DNA of 64,000 bases from Sphingomonas sp. NFR04 (GCF_900114095.1 NZ_FORV01000002.1:682001-746000), one strand, 5' to 3'. Positions 34,925-43,897 are shown, numbered from the stretch's first letter. Program-made: numbers and translations. The notes: a model not told the origin generated them from the letters alone.

Positions 34925-35974
34925 TCAACGCCCGATCAGGCGCTGGGCGATGCGGTCGGCGACTTCGCTCGACGGATCGCCGGTCGCGGCGCTTTCGTCC
35001 CATACCTGGTTGAGGCGCACCGGGATCTTCTCGACCCGGGCATCCACCTCGGAGCGGTCGCCCTGCCCCAGATATTCGAGCGCGACGTTGATGATGCCGC
35101 CCGCATTGATCACATAATCCGGCGCATAGACGATGCCGCGCGCATGGAGGCGATGGCCGTCCTCGCGCGTGGCGAGCTGGTTGTTCGCGCCGCCCGCGAC
35201 GACTCGCACCTTCAGCGCCTCGATCGACTGTTCGGTCAGGATCGCCCCCAGCGCACAGGGGCTGAGGATATCGGCTTCATGGGTCAGGATCGCATCGGCG
35301 TCGATCGCCTCGGCGCCCAGCTCGGCGGCCAGTACCTTGGCGCGGTCGCCATGGACATCGGCCAGGGTCAGCTTGGCACCGTCCGCCGCCAGCAGCCGGG
35401 CAAGCCCGCCGCCGACCGAGCCGACGCCCTGGATCGCCACGCGAACACCGGCCATCGAATCGACGCCCAGGCCACGCTTCGCCGCCGCCTTGACGCCGAG
35501 ATACACGCCGCGCGCCGTCACCGGGCCCGGATCGCCGCCCGCGCTGCCCGCCGCCACCGGCAGGCCGGAGACGTGCTTGGTCTGGGTAGCGACGACCTTC
35601 ATGCGCGCTTCGGACATGCCGACATCCTCGGCGGTAACATAGCGGCCATGGAGCGATTCGACGGCGCGACCGAAGGCTTCCAGCTGCGCCTGGGTCACTT
35701 CGGCACCCGGCTTGTCGGCGAGGATCACGCCCTTGCCGCCGCCCATCGGCAGATCGGCCATGGCGTTTTTGTAGCTCATCCCGCGCGACAGGCGGAGCGC
35801 ATCGGTGATTGCGGCGCGATGATCGGCATAGTGCCAGAAGCGCACGCCACCGGCGGCCGCACCCAGCGCCGTCGAGTGCACCGCGATGATCGCGCTAAGG
35901 CCGGAAGCCCGATCCGAGAAGAGGTGAACGCCCTCGTGGTCGTCGAAATCGGGAAAGCCCCAGTCGGTGATCAT
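34925..35974 (-). CDS. Glu/Leu/Phe/Val dehydrogenase
   Basis: 349 residues, a member of the amino-acid dehydrogenase superfamily that oxidatively deaminates branched-chain or aromatic amino acids with NAD. The catalytic stretch DLPMGGGKGVILADKP contains the conserved lysine; a second lysine is in SRGMSYKNAMA. The Rossmann domain begins VRVAIQGVGSVGGGLARLL. The blocks YVTAEDVG and VVAGGANNQLA are retained. Leucine or phenylalanine is a likely substrate; sequence alone cannot decide. The ATG at 35974 is used; 78 bases of in-frame sequence upstream cross the tRNA-His and are rejected. Confidence 0.92.
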   Translation of the reverse strand: MITDWGFPDFDDHEGVHLFSDRASGLSAIIAVHSTALGAAAGGVRFWHYADHRAAITDALRLSRGMSYKNAMADLPMGGGKGVILADKPGAEVTQAQLEAFGRAVESLHGRYVTAEDVGMSEARMKVVATQTKHVSGLPVAAGSAGGDPGPVTARGVYLGVKAAAKRGLGVDSMAGVRVAIQGVGSVGGGLARLLAADGAKLTLADVHGDRAKVLAAELGAEAIDADAILTHEADILSPCALGAILTEQSIEALKVRVVAGGANNQLATREDGHRLHARGIVYAPDYVINAGGIINVALEYLGQGDRSEVDARVEKIPVRLNQVWDESAATGDPSSEVADRIAQRLIGR

Positions 35975-36007
35975 GGATGGATCCGCGCTGTTATGAAAGG
36001 GGGAAAG

Positions 36008-36085
36008 TGGGGCGACCAACGGGGATCGAACCCGCAACCTCTGGTACCACAAACCAGCGCTCTAACCGATTGAGCTATGGTCGCC
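36008..36085 (-). tRNA. tRNA-His (anticodon GTG)
   Basis: 78 bases counting the encoded G-1, with CCA present. The acceptor GCGACCA pairs with TGGTCGC; G-1 faces C73 as in classical His tRNAs, unlike the A73 form of some other alphaproteobacteria. The anticodon stem CTGGT/ACCAG closes TTGTGGT, with GTG as anticodon. Confidence 0.97.
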
Positions 36086-36099
36086 GTGAAGGAGTGCGC

Positions 36100-36127
36100 G
36101 CTTAGCGGGCTCCGAAGCCGAGCGCAA
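36100..36127 (-). promoter_or_regulatory. Putative promoter of tRNA-His
   Basis: On the minus strand, TTGCGC (36122-36127) and CTAAGC (36100-36105) lie 16 bases apart, just upstream of the tRNA. The pair resembles that before tRNA-Asn. Pattern match only; it overlaps the space before the GspE-like gene ends. Confidence 0.35.
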
Positions 36128-36132
36128 GATGA

Positions 36133-37302
36133 TTACGCACCCTGCCCGCGGGAAATTTTAACCGCCTCCTCGGGCGTCGTCACCCCGGTACGGGCAAGGT
36201 GCCGCGCGGCGGAGCCCAGATTGGGCGTGCTGATAAAGGCATGGCGGGCGAGAATCGCCGCGTCGCCGCCGTCGTTGACCAGCCGCCGGATCGTCGCGTC
36301 GCCGCGAATCGACTCGAAGACGCCCGTCTGTCCGGCGAATCCGGAACCGCCGCAGGCACTGCACCCGGCCGAGGCATAGACGATCGCACCCGGATCAAAG
36401 CCGAGCAGCGCCGATACCGAGCCGGTCGCCTGCACCGGCTCGCGGCATTCCGGGCACAGCCGGCGCACCAGCCGCTGCGCCAGTACCAGGCTGAGCGCGG
36501 AGGCGAGGTGGAACGCCTCGACTCGCCAGGCACGCATCTGCTGGATCGCCGCCACCGAATCGACCGCGTCGATGCCCGCCAGCACCAGCCGACCCGCTTG
36601 GGCGGCCTGCACTGCCGCCGCGGCCGCGGCGCGATCAGCGAGCGAATCGATCATCAGCACGTCGACATCCTGCTCAATTCCCGCGCGCAGCGTTTCCGCC
36701 GGGGCCACGATCGACCCGTCCGCCCAGGATACGCCCAGCATGTCCGGTTTTGCGTCGCTCGCGATGGCAAGGCCCGGCCGGGTGCGCGATGCGGCAAGCC
36801 CGAGCAGCGTCTGCAACGTCGTGCTGCCGCCATGCCCCGCCGGCGCCCCCACCAGCACGAGGCCGGGCCGGGCCAGCACCGTCCGCGCATGGTTCGCCAG
36901 CGCCGCACTCATCCCCAAGGCTTCGAGTTCGCGATGCCCGGCCTGGCGCGGGGCACGCTGCACCACCACGCGCTGCCCGCGCACGACCGGCAGCACGAAA
37001 ACGTCGAGCATCTCGCCCTTCCACCGCATCTCCCCGCGCTGCGGCAGCGTCCGCTCAGGCGAAAGCCGCGCAGCGGCCGCGATCTGCCGGAGCAGCGCGT
37101 CACCTTGGTCCCGATCGAGCTCGCGAAAGGGATGCAGCAGTCCCGATGCGCGGAACGCAATCTCGATGCCCCGCATGCTCGGCTCAAGATGAAGGTGGGA
37201 AGCCTCGAGCCGCGCCGCCTCGGCGAGCAGCGCCTCCAGTTGCAGCGCTCCGGGCGCCGCCCCACCCGCTTCTTCGGGATGCCGTTCGACGTCGATATGC
37301 AC
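36133..37302 (-). CDS. GspE/PilB-like protein lacking ATPase motifs
   Basis: 389 residues with the overall layout of type II secretion/type IV pilus ATPases: an N-terminal domain, a nucleotide-binding-like core and a zinc motif (CPEC, then CSAC, residues about 290-335). The catalytic signatures are altered. The Walker A region reads GAPAGHGGSTT, with glycine 159 (codon 36826-36828) in place of the lysine. The Walker B/Asp-box position reads VLMIDSLADRA rather than a GEIRD type, and the HTND box reads AGIDAVDS. The rest of the fold (LVLAGID, VEAFHLASALSLVLAQRLVR) is well kept, so selection has kept the protein. It may be a pseudo-ATPase that regulates or scaffolds. No secretion genes are next to it. 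Confidence 0.8.
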   Translation of the reverse strand: MHIDVERHPEEAGGAAPGALQLEALLAEAARLEASHLHLEPSMRGIEIAFRASGLLHPFRELDRDQGDALLRQIAAAARLSPERTLPQRGEMRWKGEMLDVFVLPVVRGQRVVVQRAPRQAGHRELEALGMSAALANHARTVLARPGLVLVGAPAGHGGSTTLQTLLGLAASRTRPGLAIASDAKPDMLGVSWADGSIVAPAETLRAGIEQDVDVLMIDSLADRAAAAAAVQAAQAGRLVLAGIDAVDSVAAIQQMRAWRVEAFHLASALSLVLAQRLVRRLCPECREPVQATGSVSALLGFDPGAIVYASAGCSACGGSGFAGQTGVFESIRGDATIRRLVNDGGDAAILARHAFISTPNLGSAARHLARTGVTTPEEAVKISRGQGA

Positions 37303-37422
37303 CTGTCATCCCCCTGCTGGACGGCGCCCGGCTACGCAGGCTTTGTGACAATCGACCTGCAATTTTATGACGATCGCGCGTCCTGCTGGCATGGAACCAC
37401 CTGTTTTGGCAAAAGCACGATC

Positions 37423-38088
37423 ATGCAGATGCCTTCCCTTCCCTCGCTCGGCAGCGGCCACCCCTCCGAACCCGTCGTCGCGCGCATTCTCTCCTATCCG
37501 GGCGTGCAGAAAGTGCCGAGCCCGAAGGTGACGCTGTTCATGGTGCGTAACTTCCTCGACGCTGCCCAATGCGCGGCGCTGGTGGCGCGGATCGACGAGA
37601 AGCGCCGCCCCTCCACCCTGGCCAATGCCGGCGACGACTATGCCTTCCGGACTAGCGAGACCTGCGACCTTGCCCCCGAGGATCCGCTGGCGATCGACCT
37701 CAAGGCACGCATCCTCGATTTCATCGGTCTCGACGGCGCGCATGCCGAGCCGATGCAGGGCCAGCGCTACGCCATCGGGCAGGAGTTCAAGGCGCACACC
37801 GACTATTTCGATCCCGGCACCGCCGACTTCCACAAATTCTGCGACGTCTCCGGCCAGCGGACCTGGACGGTGATGCTCTACCTCAACCAGGTCGAGGCGG
37901 GCGGCGCCACGCGCTTCAAGGCGATTGACAAGATCGTCCAGCCCGAGCCCGGCAAGCTGCTCGCCTGGAACAATCTGCGGCCGGACGGCAGCGTCAATCC
38001 CGCGACGATCCACCATGCGATGAAGGTACGCGCGGGCACCAAATATGTGATCACCCAGTGGTTCCGCGAGCGGCCCTGGGGTTGGTGA
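37423..38088 (+). CDS. 2-oxoglutarate/Fe(II) oxygenase, prolyl 4-hydroxylase-like
   Basis: 221 residues. The iron-binding HxD is in FKAHTDYFDPG and the second histidine in NPATIHHAMKVRAGTKYV, with the lysine that binds 2-oxoglutarate. The double-stranded beta-helix strands TWTVMLYLNQV and GGATRFKAI are present. Bacterial members hydroxylate proline or other peptide residues; the target is unknown. Two ATG codons, at 37423 and 37429, are both possible. It is convergent with the TonB receptor; a shared terminator lies between. Confidence 0.9.
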   Translation: MQMPSLPSLGSGHPSEPVVARILSYPGVQKVPSPKVTLFMVRNFLDAAQCAALVARIDEKRRPSTLANAGDDYAFRTSETCDLAPEDPLAIDLKARILDFIGLDGAHAEPMQGQRYAIGQEFKAHTDYFDPGTADFHKFCDVSGQRTWTVMLYLNQVEAGGATRFKAIDKIVQPEPGKLLAWNNLRPDGSVNPATIHHAMKVRAGTKYVITQWFRERPWGW

Positions 38089-38091
38089 ACA

Positions 38092-38122
38092 AAGGGCCCG
38101 GCAGCGCATCCGCCGGGCCCTT
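38092..38122. terminator. Bidirectional terminator between the oxygenase and TonB-receptor genes
   Basis: AAGGGCCCGGC (38092-38102) and GCCGGGCCCTT (38112-38122) form an 11-base-pair stem with a nine-base loop. It sits between convergent stops and could serve both transcripts. Confidence 0.75.
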
Positions 38123-38130
38123 CGTGCCTG

Positions 38131-40818
38131 TCAGAAGGTCGTCGAGAGCGACAGCTGCAGCGTCGTTCCCGGCGAATAGCGGTTGTAGGTCACGGTGCGC
38201 GTGCCGTTCGACTGGAGTTCCTTGTACCGGCGCCCGGTGATGTTGCGCGCCTCGAACTTGGCGTCGAACTGGCGACCAGCGAGCATCACCCCCTGGCGCG
38301 CGACGAAATCGAGGTTGAGCCCCGGATATTCGTACACGTCGGGCTGGTTCTGGTTGGCAAGGCCGCGGCTGGTGACGCGCTTGGTGGCATAGGAGAGGAT
38401 GAAGGTCTGCTGCGAGAGCCGACCCGAACTCTCCATGCCCAGCTGGAGGTTCACCAGGTGATCCGACTGGCCGGTGAGCGACGCGCCGTCCCGGAAATAG
38501 TCGGTCGCGTTGGTCGAGGTGGCGGCATAGACCGCGGTCCGGTCGCCCTGCGCCACCTTCAGCTCGGACTTGGTGTAGGTGTAGTTGGCGATCACCAGCA
38601 GGCCGCGCTCGCTGAAGAACGGCGCGTTGAACCAGTCGGCCAGGGTGAACTTCTTCTGCGCCTCCAGCTCGACACCGTAGAGATTGGCCTTGGGCGCGTT
38701 GGCGAAGCTGGTCACCAGCTGGTCGGTGCCGGTGATGAACGCTTCGATCGGTCGGTTGATGCGCTTGTAGAAGCCGGCGGCCGATACGCGCTGGTCGCTG
38801 CCGAGATACCATTCGAAGCGGCCCTCGCCATTGTACAGCGTGCTGTCCTGCAGCAGCGGGTTACCGCGATACTGGCGGTTGGTCTCCGGATCGAAATAGA
38901 ACTGGAAGATCAGCTCGCGGAACTGCGGACGGGCGATCGTCTTCGATCCGTTGAGGCGGAACTGCATGCCCGGGCGGAACTGCCAGGTCAGCGTCGCCGC
39001 GGGCAGCCAATAATCGTTCTTGAGGTTCGTACCCGCTTCGCTCGCGCCCGGCGTGCTGAACACCTGCGCGGGCGTGACGATTTCCTTCGCCGTTTCGTAG
39101 CGCACGCCGGTATCGATCGAGAGATCGGGCGTGATCTGGTAGACCGCCCGGCCATAGCCGGCATGGTTGTTCAGCGAGGCGTTGAAGGCGGGATTGCCTT
39201 CGTTCGTCTCGATCAGCTGGATGTTGTAATCATTGATGACCTGCGGGCTGAGCAGCAGATCCGGCCGCAGCATCGCCACGCCGCTGGGGAAGCTGCTGGG
39301 CGCGGTGAACTGGAAGTCGCGCCGCGAGCTGAACCGCTTGGTCCGCAGGTACGAATACCCGGCCGAAAGGCTCAGATCGGTGATCGGCTTGAACGTCAGG
39401 TCCGCGCCGCCCGAGTAGAGGTCCTCGTTCAGGTCCGAGTAGCTGGCGGTCGCGTCGCCGTTGTTGCCGTTGTTGAGCCGGTTGATGAAATACTGGCCGT
39501 ACGGGTCGGACGCGACGTTGGTGCGGATATATTCGAAGCTGAGCTCGCTCGGCGACTTGCGCTTCGAATTGGCATAGCTGCCGCGCAGGTCCAGGCTCAG
39601 CGTCGGGGTGAGCTTGAACTCGCCGACCAGCTGGGTGTCGATCAGCTGTCGCTCGAACCAGCGGGTTTCCTGCTGCTGGACGTCGGTGGTGACGTTGTTG
39701 TTGCGCGTGCCGAGGCCGAGCCGCGTGTTCTTCAGCGTGTCGCGGATGTACACGTTGGTCCAGCGGAGCTTGTTGTCGCCGAACTCGAAGCCGACGCCGA
39801 GCAGTCCGTTCAGGACGATCCGGTTGTCGGTGCTGATCCGCTCGAAGTCGCTCTCAAGCGCGGACAGGTCCGAGGTAATCGAATATTGCTGGATGGAGTC
39901 GCGCACGCTCCACTTGTTGCTGTAGCCGGCGGTGGCGATCAGCCCGAGCGTGTTGTCGCCCAAGTCGAACGACTTGCCGGCAGACAGGCTGGTTGACCAA
40001 TTGGGCGGCAGATCGCGGTTACGCTGGAGAAGCGCGTTCCTGGCATTCACCAGTTCGCCGGCGATCGCCGCACCGTCCACCGTGCCGGAGCTGAGACGCG
40101 CGCCGCTGTCGAAATAGGCCTTCAGCGCCGGCGCCAGATCACGGCTGCCGTCGTCGAACCCGGTCCAGTCGTGCTTGCCGCCGGCATAGACATAGCCGAG
40201 CTGCGTGGTCGCGCGGCTGTTGATGCCGAGCCCCCCACCCACGGTGACGAAGCCCTTCTTGGGCGCAGCGTTGGTGGTGAGGTTGATCACGCCGCCACCG
40301 AATTCGCCCGGATAGTTCACCGAGTAGCTCTTCTGGACGAGCGACGAGGAGACGACGTTGGTCGGGAACAGGTCGAGCGGAACGACCCGCTTCAGCGGCT
40401 CGGGGCTCGGCAGCGGCGAGCCGTTGAGCAGCGCCAGCGAGTAGCGATCGCCCAGGCCACGGACGAAGACATAGCCGTTGCCGACGACGCTGAGGCCGGT
40501 GACGCGACCGAGCGCGCCGGCGATGTCGCCTTCGCCGGTCCGCTGGATATCGGCGGCCGAAAGCACCGACACCACCTGCGGAATGTCGCGCGTCAGGTTG
40601 GCGCGGCGGCCGGTGACGACGATCTCACCGGGCACGGAGACGTCGGGCGCCTCCTCCTGCTGCACGTCCGGCTGGGTGACCGGCTGATCGGCGGCATTGG
40701 TTGCCGGCCCGGTCTGCGGGCCGGGCGTGGTCGGCGCGGTCTGCGCGCGCGCCAGCGCGGGCGCCACGAGCGCAGAAGAGAAGAGCAGCAGGCTGGCAAG
40801 CCCCAACGACTTGGTCAT
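38131..40818 (-). CDS. TonB-dependent outer-membrane receptor
   Basis: 895 residues. A signal peptide (MTKSLGLASLLLFSSALVAP) precedes a proline-rich stretch and a plug domain (GEIVVTGRRANLTRDIPQVV, then VRGLGDRYSLALLNGSPLP). The rest is a 22-strand-type barrel that ends in a C-terminal phenylalanine (LQLSLSTTF). It imports a large or scarce ligand using the TonB-ExbBD system. The substrate is unknown. The upstream lipoprotein gene is 86 bases away on the same strand, so the pair should form one transcript, with a stem-loop between them. Similar receptor/lipoprotein pairs are common in sphingomonads. Confidence 0.95.
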   Translation of the reverse strand: MTKSLGLASLLLFSSALVAPALARAQTAPTTPGPQTGPATNAADQPVTQPDVQQEEAPDVSVPGEIVVTGRRANLTRDIPQVVSVLSAADIQRTGEGDIAGALGRVTGLSVVGNGYVFVRGLGDRYSLALLNGSPLPSPEPLKRVVPLDLFPTNVVSSSLVQKSYSVNYPGEFGGGVINLTTNAAPKKGFVTVGGGLGINSRATTQLGYVYAGGKHDWTGFDDGSRDLAPALKAYFDSGARLSSGTVDGAAIAGELVNARNALLQRNRDLPPNWSTSLSAGKSFDLGDNTLGLIATAGYSNKWSVRDSIQQYSITSDLSALESDFERISTDNRIVLNGLLGVGFEFGDNKLRWTNVYIRDTLKNTRLGLGTRNNNVTTDVQQQETRWFERQLIDTQLVGEFKLTPTLSLDLRGSYANSKRKSPSELSFEYIRTNVASDPYGQYFINRLNNGNNGDATASYSDLNEDLYSGGADLTFKPITDLSLSAGYSYLRTKRFSSRRDFQFTAPSSFPSGVAMLRPDLLLSPQVINDYNIQLIETNEGNPAFNASLNNHAGYGRAVYQITPDLSIDTGVRYETAKEIVTPAQVFSTPGASEAGTNLKNDYWLPAATLTWQFRPGMQFRLNGSKTIARPQFRELIFQFYFDPETNRQYRGNPLLQDSTLYNGEGRFEWYLGSDQRVSAAGFYKRINRPIEAFITGTDQLVTSFANAPKANLYGVELEAQKKFTLADWFNAPFFSERGLLVIANYTYTKSELKVAQGDRTAVYAATSTNATDYFRDGASLTGQSDHLVNLQLGMESSGRLSQQTFILSYATKRVTSRGLANQNQPDVYEYPGLNLDFVARQGVMLAGRQFDAKFEARNITGRRYKELQSNGTRTVTYNRYSPGTTLQLSLSTTF

Positions 40819-40847
40819 TATGAACCCCTAGTTCGTACATCGGGAAA

Positions 40848-40882
40848 GGGCGGGGCGTGCCCGGTTCGGCCACGCCCCGCCC
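40848..40882. terminator. Stem-loop between lipoprotein and TonB-receptor genes
   Basis: GGGCGGGGCGTG (40848-40859) and CACGCCCCGCCC (40871-40882) pair over 12 bases with an 11-base loop. It lies 22 bases downstream of the lipoprotein stop, with only a short AT-poor stretch after it, so it may attenuate transcription into the receptor gene or protect the lipoprotein mRNA. Confidence 0.55.
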
Positions 40883-40904
40883 TCCAGTCAGGTCAGGCTT
40901 GGCC

Positions 40905-42551
40905 TCAGGTCGTCGGCAGCGAGGTGCACGAGCGGCCAGCCACGGTGGCATTGTCGAACGCGGCGTAGCTCGAGTTGCAGGTCCAGCCCGCATACCAGTT
41001 GTCCGCCGCGTCACGCACCGCGCCGATCCAGGTCGTCGTATCGAAGAAGGCGTTGATCGTCTTCGGGTCGATCGCGGTGACGGCGGTCTCGTTTGCGCCG
41101 TTGACGAACAGCGACGCCAGCGAGTTCACGAAGCTGTCGTTGTTGTTGTTCGCACCCGAACCGAAGGCCGTGGCGACCTGCGTCGCGTTGTAGGTGCCGG
41201 TGCCGATATATTTGGTGGCATTGCACTGGAGCACCACCGAGCGTGCGGTGAGCGTCGCCGGGGTGGTACCCGAGCCGTTCATGCGCAGGCACTCGTTGTT
41301 CGGCGTGATCACCAGGCCGTTGACCAGCGTCAGGTCGGCATTGCCGCGCAGCAGGATCGAAGCCTGGTCGTTGGCGTCGTTGTTGCTGCTCGACTGCGAC
41401 TGCAGGGCGGTGAAGTTCGCAACCGTCGTGACCTGGCGCGGCGTATCCGCCTCGTTGCCGTTGCTGTCGACCTCCATCAGCGCGTCGCCCGCGCCGGTCC
41501 GCTGGACCAGCAGCACGTACTGGAACAGGCCCTGCAGACCGGTGTCGATGTCGAGACTGTCGTCGTCGGCGCCCGTCGCGATGTAGTGCTTGAAGCGGAC
41601 CGAGCCGCCGAAGAACTCCATGCCGTCGTCGGAGCTGTTGTGGCTCTGGACATAGTCGAGCGTGGTGCCCGTGCCCACGCCTTCGGCGGTCAGCGCCTGC
41701 AGTTCGACGTTCGCACCCAGGACATAGCCCGAATAACGGATCTGCACATATTTCAGCGAACCGGCGTTGTAGCTGTCATCGGTACCGCCGAACGTCGCCG
41801 GATCGGCCGAACCTTCGGTCTGGCGCTCGCAGGTGTTGGCCGCCGTCGAGCCGCTGCCGCAATCGGTGACGCGCGCACGGCCCATCAGCACCACGCCGCC
41901 CCACTGGCCGAAGGTCGTGTCCGACACGGCACCGGTCACGTTGTCACGGCTGGTGAAGATGATCGGCTGGGAAGCGGTGCCGTTCGCGATGAGCTTGTTG
42001 CCGCGGTTGACGGCAAGCCACGAGGTACCGGTGCCACCGTAGAGGATGACGCCCGGCTCGATCGTCAGCGTCACGTTGGTGTCCGCGGTCAGCTGGCCGG
42101 AGGTGAGCGTGAAGCCGTTGGCGGCGGTGCAGCCGACGGTCGTGCTGGTGAGCGGCGCGCCCGAGGTCGGCGCGGTGAAACCGCTGTCGCAGCCGACATC
42201 GACGCGGCCCTTCATCTGATAGAGCACGCCGGCGAGCTTCGGAAGCGTGACGCTGCGCGAGAGGATCGACGGCAGCGTGCAGACGCGCCAGGTCCCGGTC
42301 GGGCCGCTGATCGTGCCCTCGTCGGTCAGCCCCTTCGGGTCGGCGATCGTCGGGCATCCCCCGGCAGGCGTGACCAGCGTCGCGGTCGGCGTCGGCGTCG
42401 GGCTCGGCGCCGGCGTCGGCGCGGGGTTGTTGATGATCACGTTGCCGCCGGTGCCCGGCGAAGCGATGTCGTTCGCGCCGTCGCATGCCGAAAGCGCAAG
42501 CCCTGCGCTGCTCGTCATGAGGATAAGGGCAAGGCGTTTGAAGCTGGCCAT
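40905..42551 (-). CDS. Surface beta-helix lipoprotein, partner of the TonB receptor
   Basis: 548 residues starting at the ATG at 42551. The signal ends in the lipobox LSAC (Cys23), followed by a proline/threonine linker (about residues 40-60). The remainder reads like a right-handed beta-helix: many short strands with Asn/Asp/Gly turns, such as IIFTSRDNVTGAVSDTTF, YVQIRYSGYVLG, SSDDGMEFFGG, and cysteine pairs. Outer-membrane location is inferred from the lipobox without Asp at +2 (Asp24 would be the Lol avoidance residue; here Cys is followed by Asp, so inner-membrane retention is possible). Function is unknown. The pairing with the receptor gene downstream suggests ligand capture. Confidence 0.85.
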   Translation of the reverse strand: MASFKRLALILMTSSAGLALSACDGANDIASPGTGGNVIINNPAPTPAPSPTPTPTATLVTPAGGCPTIADPKGLTDEGTISGPTGTWRVCTLPSILSRSVTLPKLAGVLYQMKGRVDVGCDSGFTAPTSGAPLTSTTVGCTAANGFTLTSGQLTADTNVTLTIEPGVILYGGTGTSWLAVNRGNKLIANGTASQPIIFTSRDNVTGAVSDTTFGQWGGVVLMGRARVTDCGSGSTAANTCERQTEGSADPATFGGTDDSYNAGSLKYVQIRYSGYVLGANVELQALTAEGVGTGTTLDYVQSHNSSDDGMEFFGGSVRFKHYIATGADDDSLDIDTGLQGLFQYVLLVQRTGAGDALMEVDSNGNEADTPRQVTTVANFTALQSQSSSNNDANDQASILLRGNADLTLVNGLVITPNNECLRMNGSGTTPATLTARSVVLQCNATKYIGTGTYNATQVATAFGSGANNNNDSFVNSLASLFVNGANETAVTAIDPKTINAFFDTTTWIGAVRDAADNWYAGWTCNSSYAAFDNATVAGRSCTSLPTT

Positions 42552-42701
42552 AATGTCTCCGTTCCGGCGGACGCCGGTTCTTTTGCGCGAATGCGATTCG
42601 GTGCGGGATCGACTCGGCAATTCCCCGTCGGCCGCATTGCGGCGCTAGGCGGGGGACATGACTCCAACATGGGAGTACGAAGACAATTCGGAGACTCAGA
42701 T

Positions 42702-42719
42702 ATTACAGTTCAAATACAG
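42702..42719 (-). promoter_or_regulatory. Candidate PHO box upstream of the lipoprotein gene
   Basis: On the minus strand, CTGTATT (42713-42719), the spacer TGAA and CTGTAAT (42702-42708) form two direct 7-base repeats spaced by 4, close to the PhoB consensus CTGTCAT-N4-CTGTCAT. The site is about 150 bases before the lipoprotein start. The match is to the pattern; the surrounding promoter is not mapped. Confidence 0.45.
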
Positions 42720-42752
42720 CCTAACCCTGTGATTTCCCGGCAACAGGATCGT

Positions 42753-43643
42753 TCAAAATCCTGCCGTCAGGATCACGCCGATGCAGACCGTCACGCCCGC
42801 AATCGCCTGGCGGATGCTCAATGCCTCCCGGAACAGCCGATGCCCGGCCACCGCGGCGATCGGCATCTCGACGACGCCCAACGACCGCACCGCCGCCGCC
42901 GGCGCCAGGTTGAGCGCGAAGAACCAGCCCGACGAGGCCAACGCCCCGAACAGCCCGGCGCCGAGCGATCCGCGCCACCCGGCAATCACCGCGCGCAGCG
43001 CCGCGGGATCGCGCCACAGCAAGAAGGTGACCAGCCCGATCGTCTGCACCGCCTGCACGAGCGTGACGCTGGTCATCGCCGCGAAGAACGGATGTGCCGG
43101 CTCCAGTGCCAGGCCAGCATGGCGGAAGCCGTTGAGCGCCAGCCCGAACAACAGGCCCGACACTGTTCCGAACACGAGGCCCGGGAGCAGCCGCCCTTCC
43201 CCGCCGACATCACGCGGCCATACCAGCACCGCCAGCCCTGCGGTCGTCACCGCCACCCCGATCCAGCCAAGCGGGCTGAGCGTGTCGCCGAACACCAGCA
43301 GACCGGCGAGCGCCGCCAGCGGTACCGAACTCTGCTGGAGCGCGGTGCCGACCGCGAAGCCGGCATGGTGCATCGCCTGGAGCAGCGCGGCGGTCGCGAG
43401 CACCTGCGCCAGCGCGCCAAGCAGCGCCGGCCACCAGAAGGTCCAGCCGAGATGTGGATGGAGATGGCCCGGCCCGGCCACGGCGATGGCGCCCAGCATC
43501 AGCGCGGTCGAGAAGGGCAAGCCGAACAGGAAGCGCACGAGCGTCGCGCCCCACGGCCCGCTGGACGCCATCATCCCGCGCTGGAAGGCGTTGCGCGCCA
43601 CCTGGAAGGCCGCCGCCGCGACCGTCGCCCCTGCCCACAGCAT
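42753..43643 (-). CDS. EamA/DMT-type permease
   Basis: 296 residues with ten membrane helices in two repeated halves, the EamA (drug/metabolite transporter) layout. First-half elements are AGATVAAAAFQVARNAFQRG and ALLQAMHHAGFAVGTALQQS; the second half closes with LFREALSIRQAIAGVTVCIG. The substrate cannot be read from sequence. The ATG at 43643 is used; in-frame codons upstream to 43736 add non-hydrophobic sequence and are rejected. Its end is about 200 bases from the lipoprotein promoter region. Confidence 0.88.
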   Translation of the reverse strand: MLWAGATVAAAAFQVARNAFQRGMMASSGPWGATLVRFLFGLPFSTALMLGAIAVAGPGHLHPHLGWTFWWPALLGALAQVLATAALLQAMHHAGFAVGTALQQSSVPLAALAGLLVFGDTLSPLGWIGVAVTTAGLAVLVWPRDVGGEGRLLPGLVFGTVSGLLFGLALNGFRHAGLALEPAHPFFAAMTSVTLVQAVQTIGLVTFLLWRDPAALRAVIAGWRGSLGAGLFGALASSGWFFALNLAPAAAVRSLGVVEMPIAAVAGHRLFREALSIRQAIAGVTVCIGVILTAGF

Positions 43644-43735
43644 CGAAACCGCCTCCTTCCGCACCCGCGCGCGGCAGTCGAAGAACCGGCCATGGGCTAT
43701 CCCGCCGCGCCTATCGCGCGCAGGTGGGGGGAGCA

Positions 43736-43772
43736 ACGAAAAAGCCCGCCGAACCTGGGGTCCGACGGGCTT
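43736..43772 (-). terminator. Rho-independent terminator of tRNA-Val
   Basis: On the minus strand the RNA would read AAGCCCGTCGGA, loop, then a near-complement (TTCGGCGGGCTT), followed by TTTTC. The stem has two mismatches. It follows the tRNA by about 8 bases. Confidence 0.7.
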
Positions 43773-43779
43773 CTCTACA

Positions 43780-43854
43780 TGGTGGGCGCGGCTGGGATTG
43801 AACCAGCGACCCCTGCGGTGTGAACACAGTGCTCTACCACTGAGCTACGCGCCC
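43780..43854 (-). tRNA. tRNA-Val (anticodon CAC)
   Basis: 75 bases with CCA. The acceptor GGGCGCG pairs with CGCGCCC, and the discriminator is A. The anticodon stem CTGTG/CGCAG closes TTCACAC, with CAC as anticodon. The D-arm is GCTCAGTGGTAGAGC. Confidence 0.97.
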
Positions 43855-43897
43855 ATTGGCCTGTGGGTGAAACCCTGCGGCCGAAACGGGAAGCGGG

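Noticed and set aside
40857..43823. A 988-residue frame opposite the lipoprotein and EamA genes
   Set aside because: It spans several real genes and reads through tRNA-Val. Its amino-acid makeup is that of a shadow.
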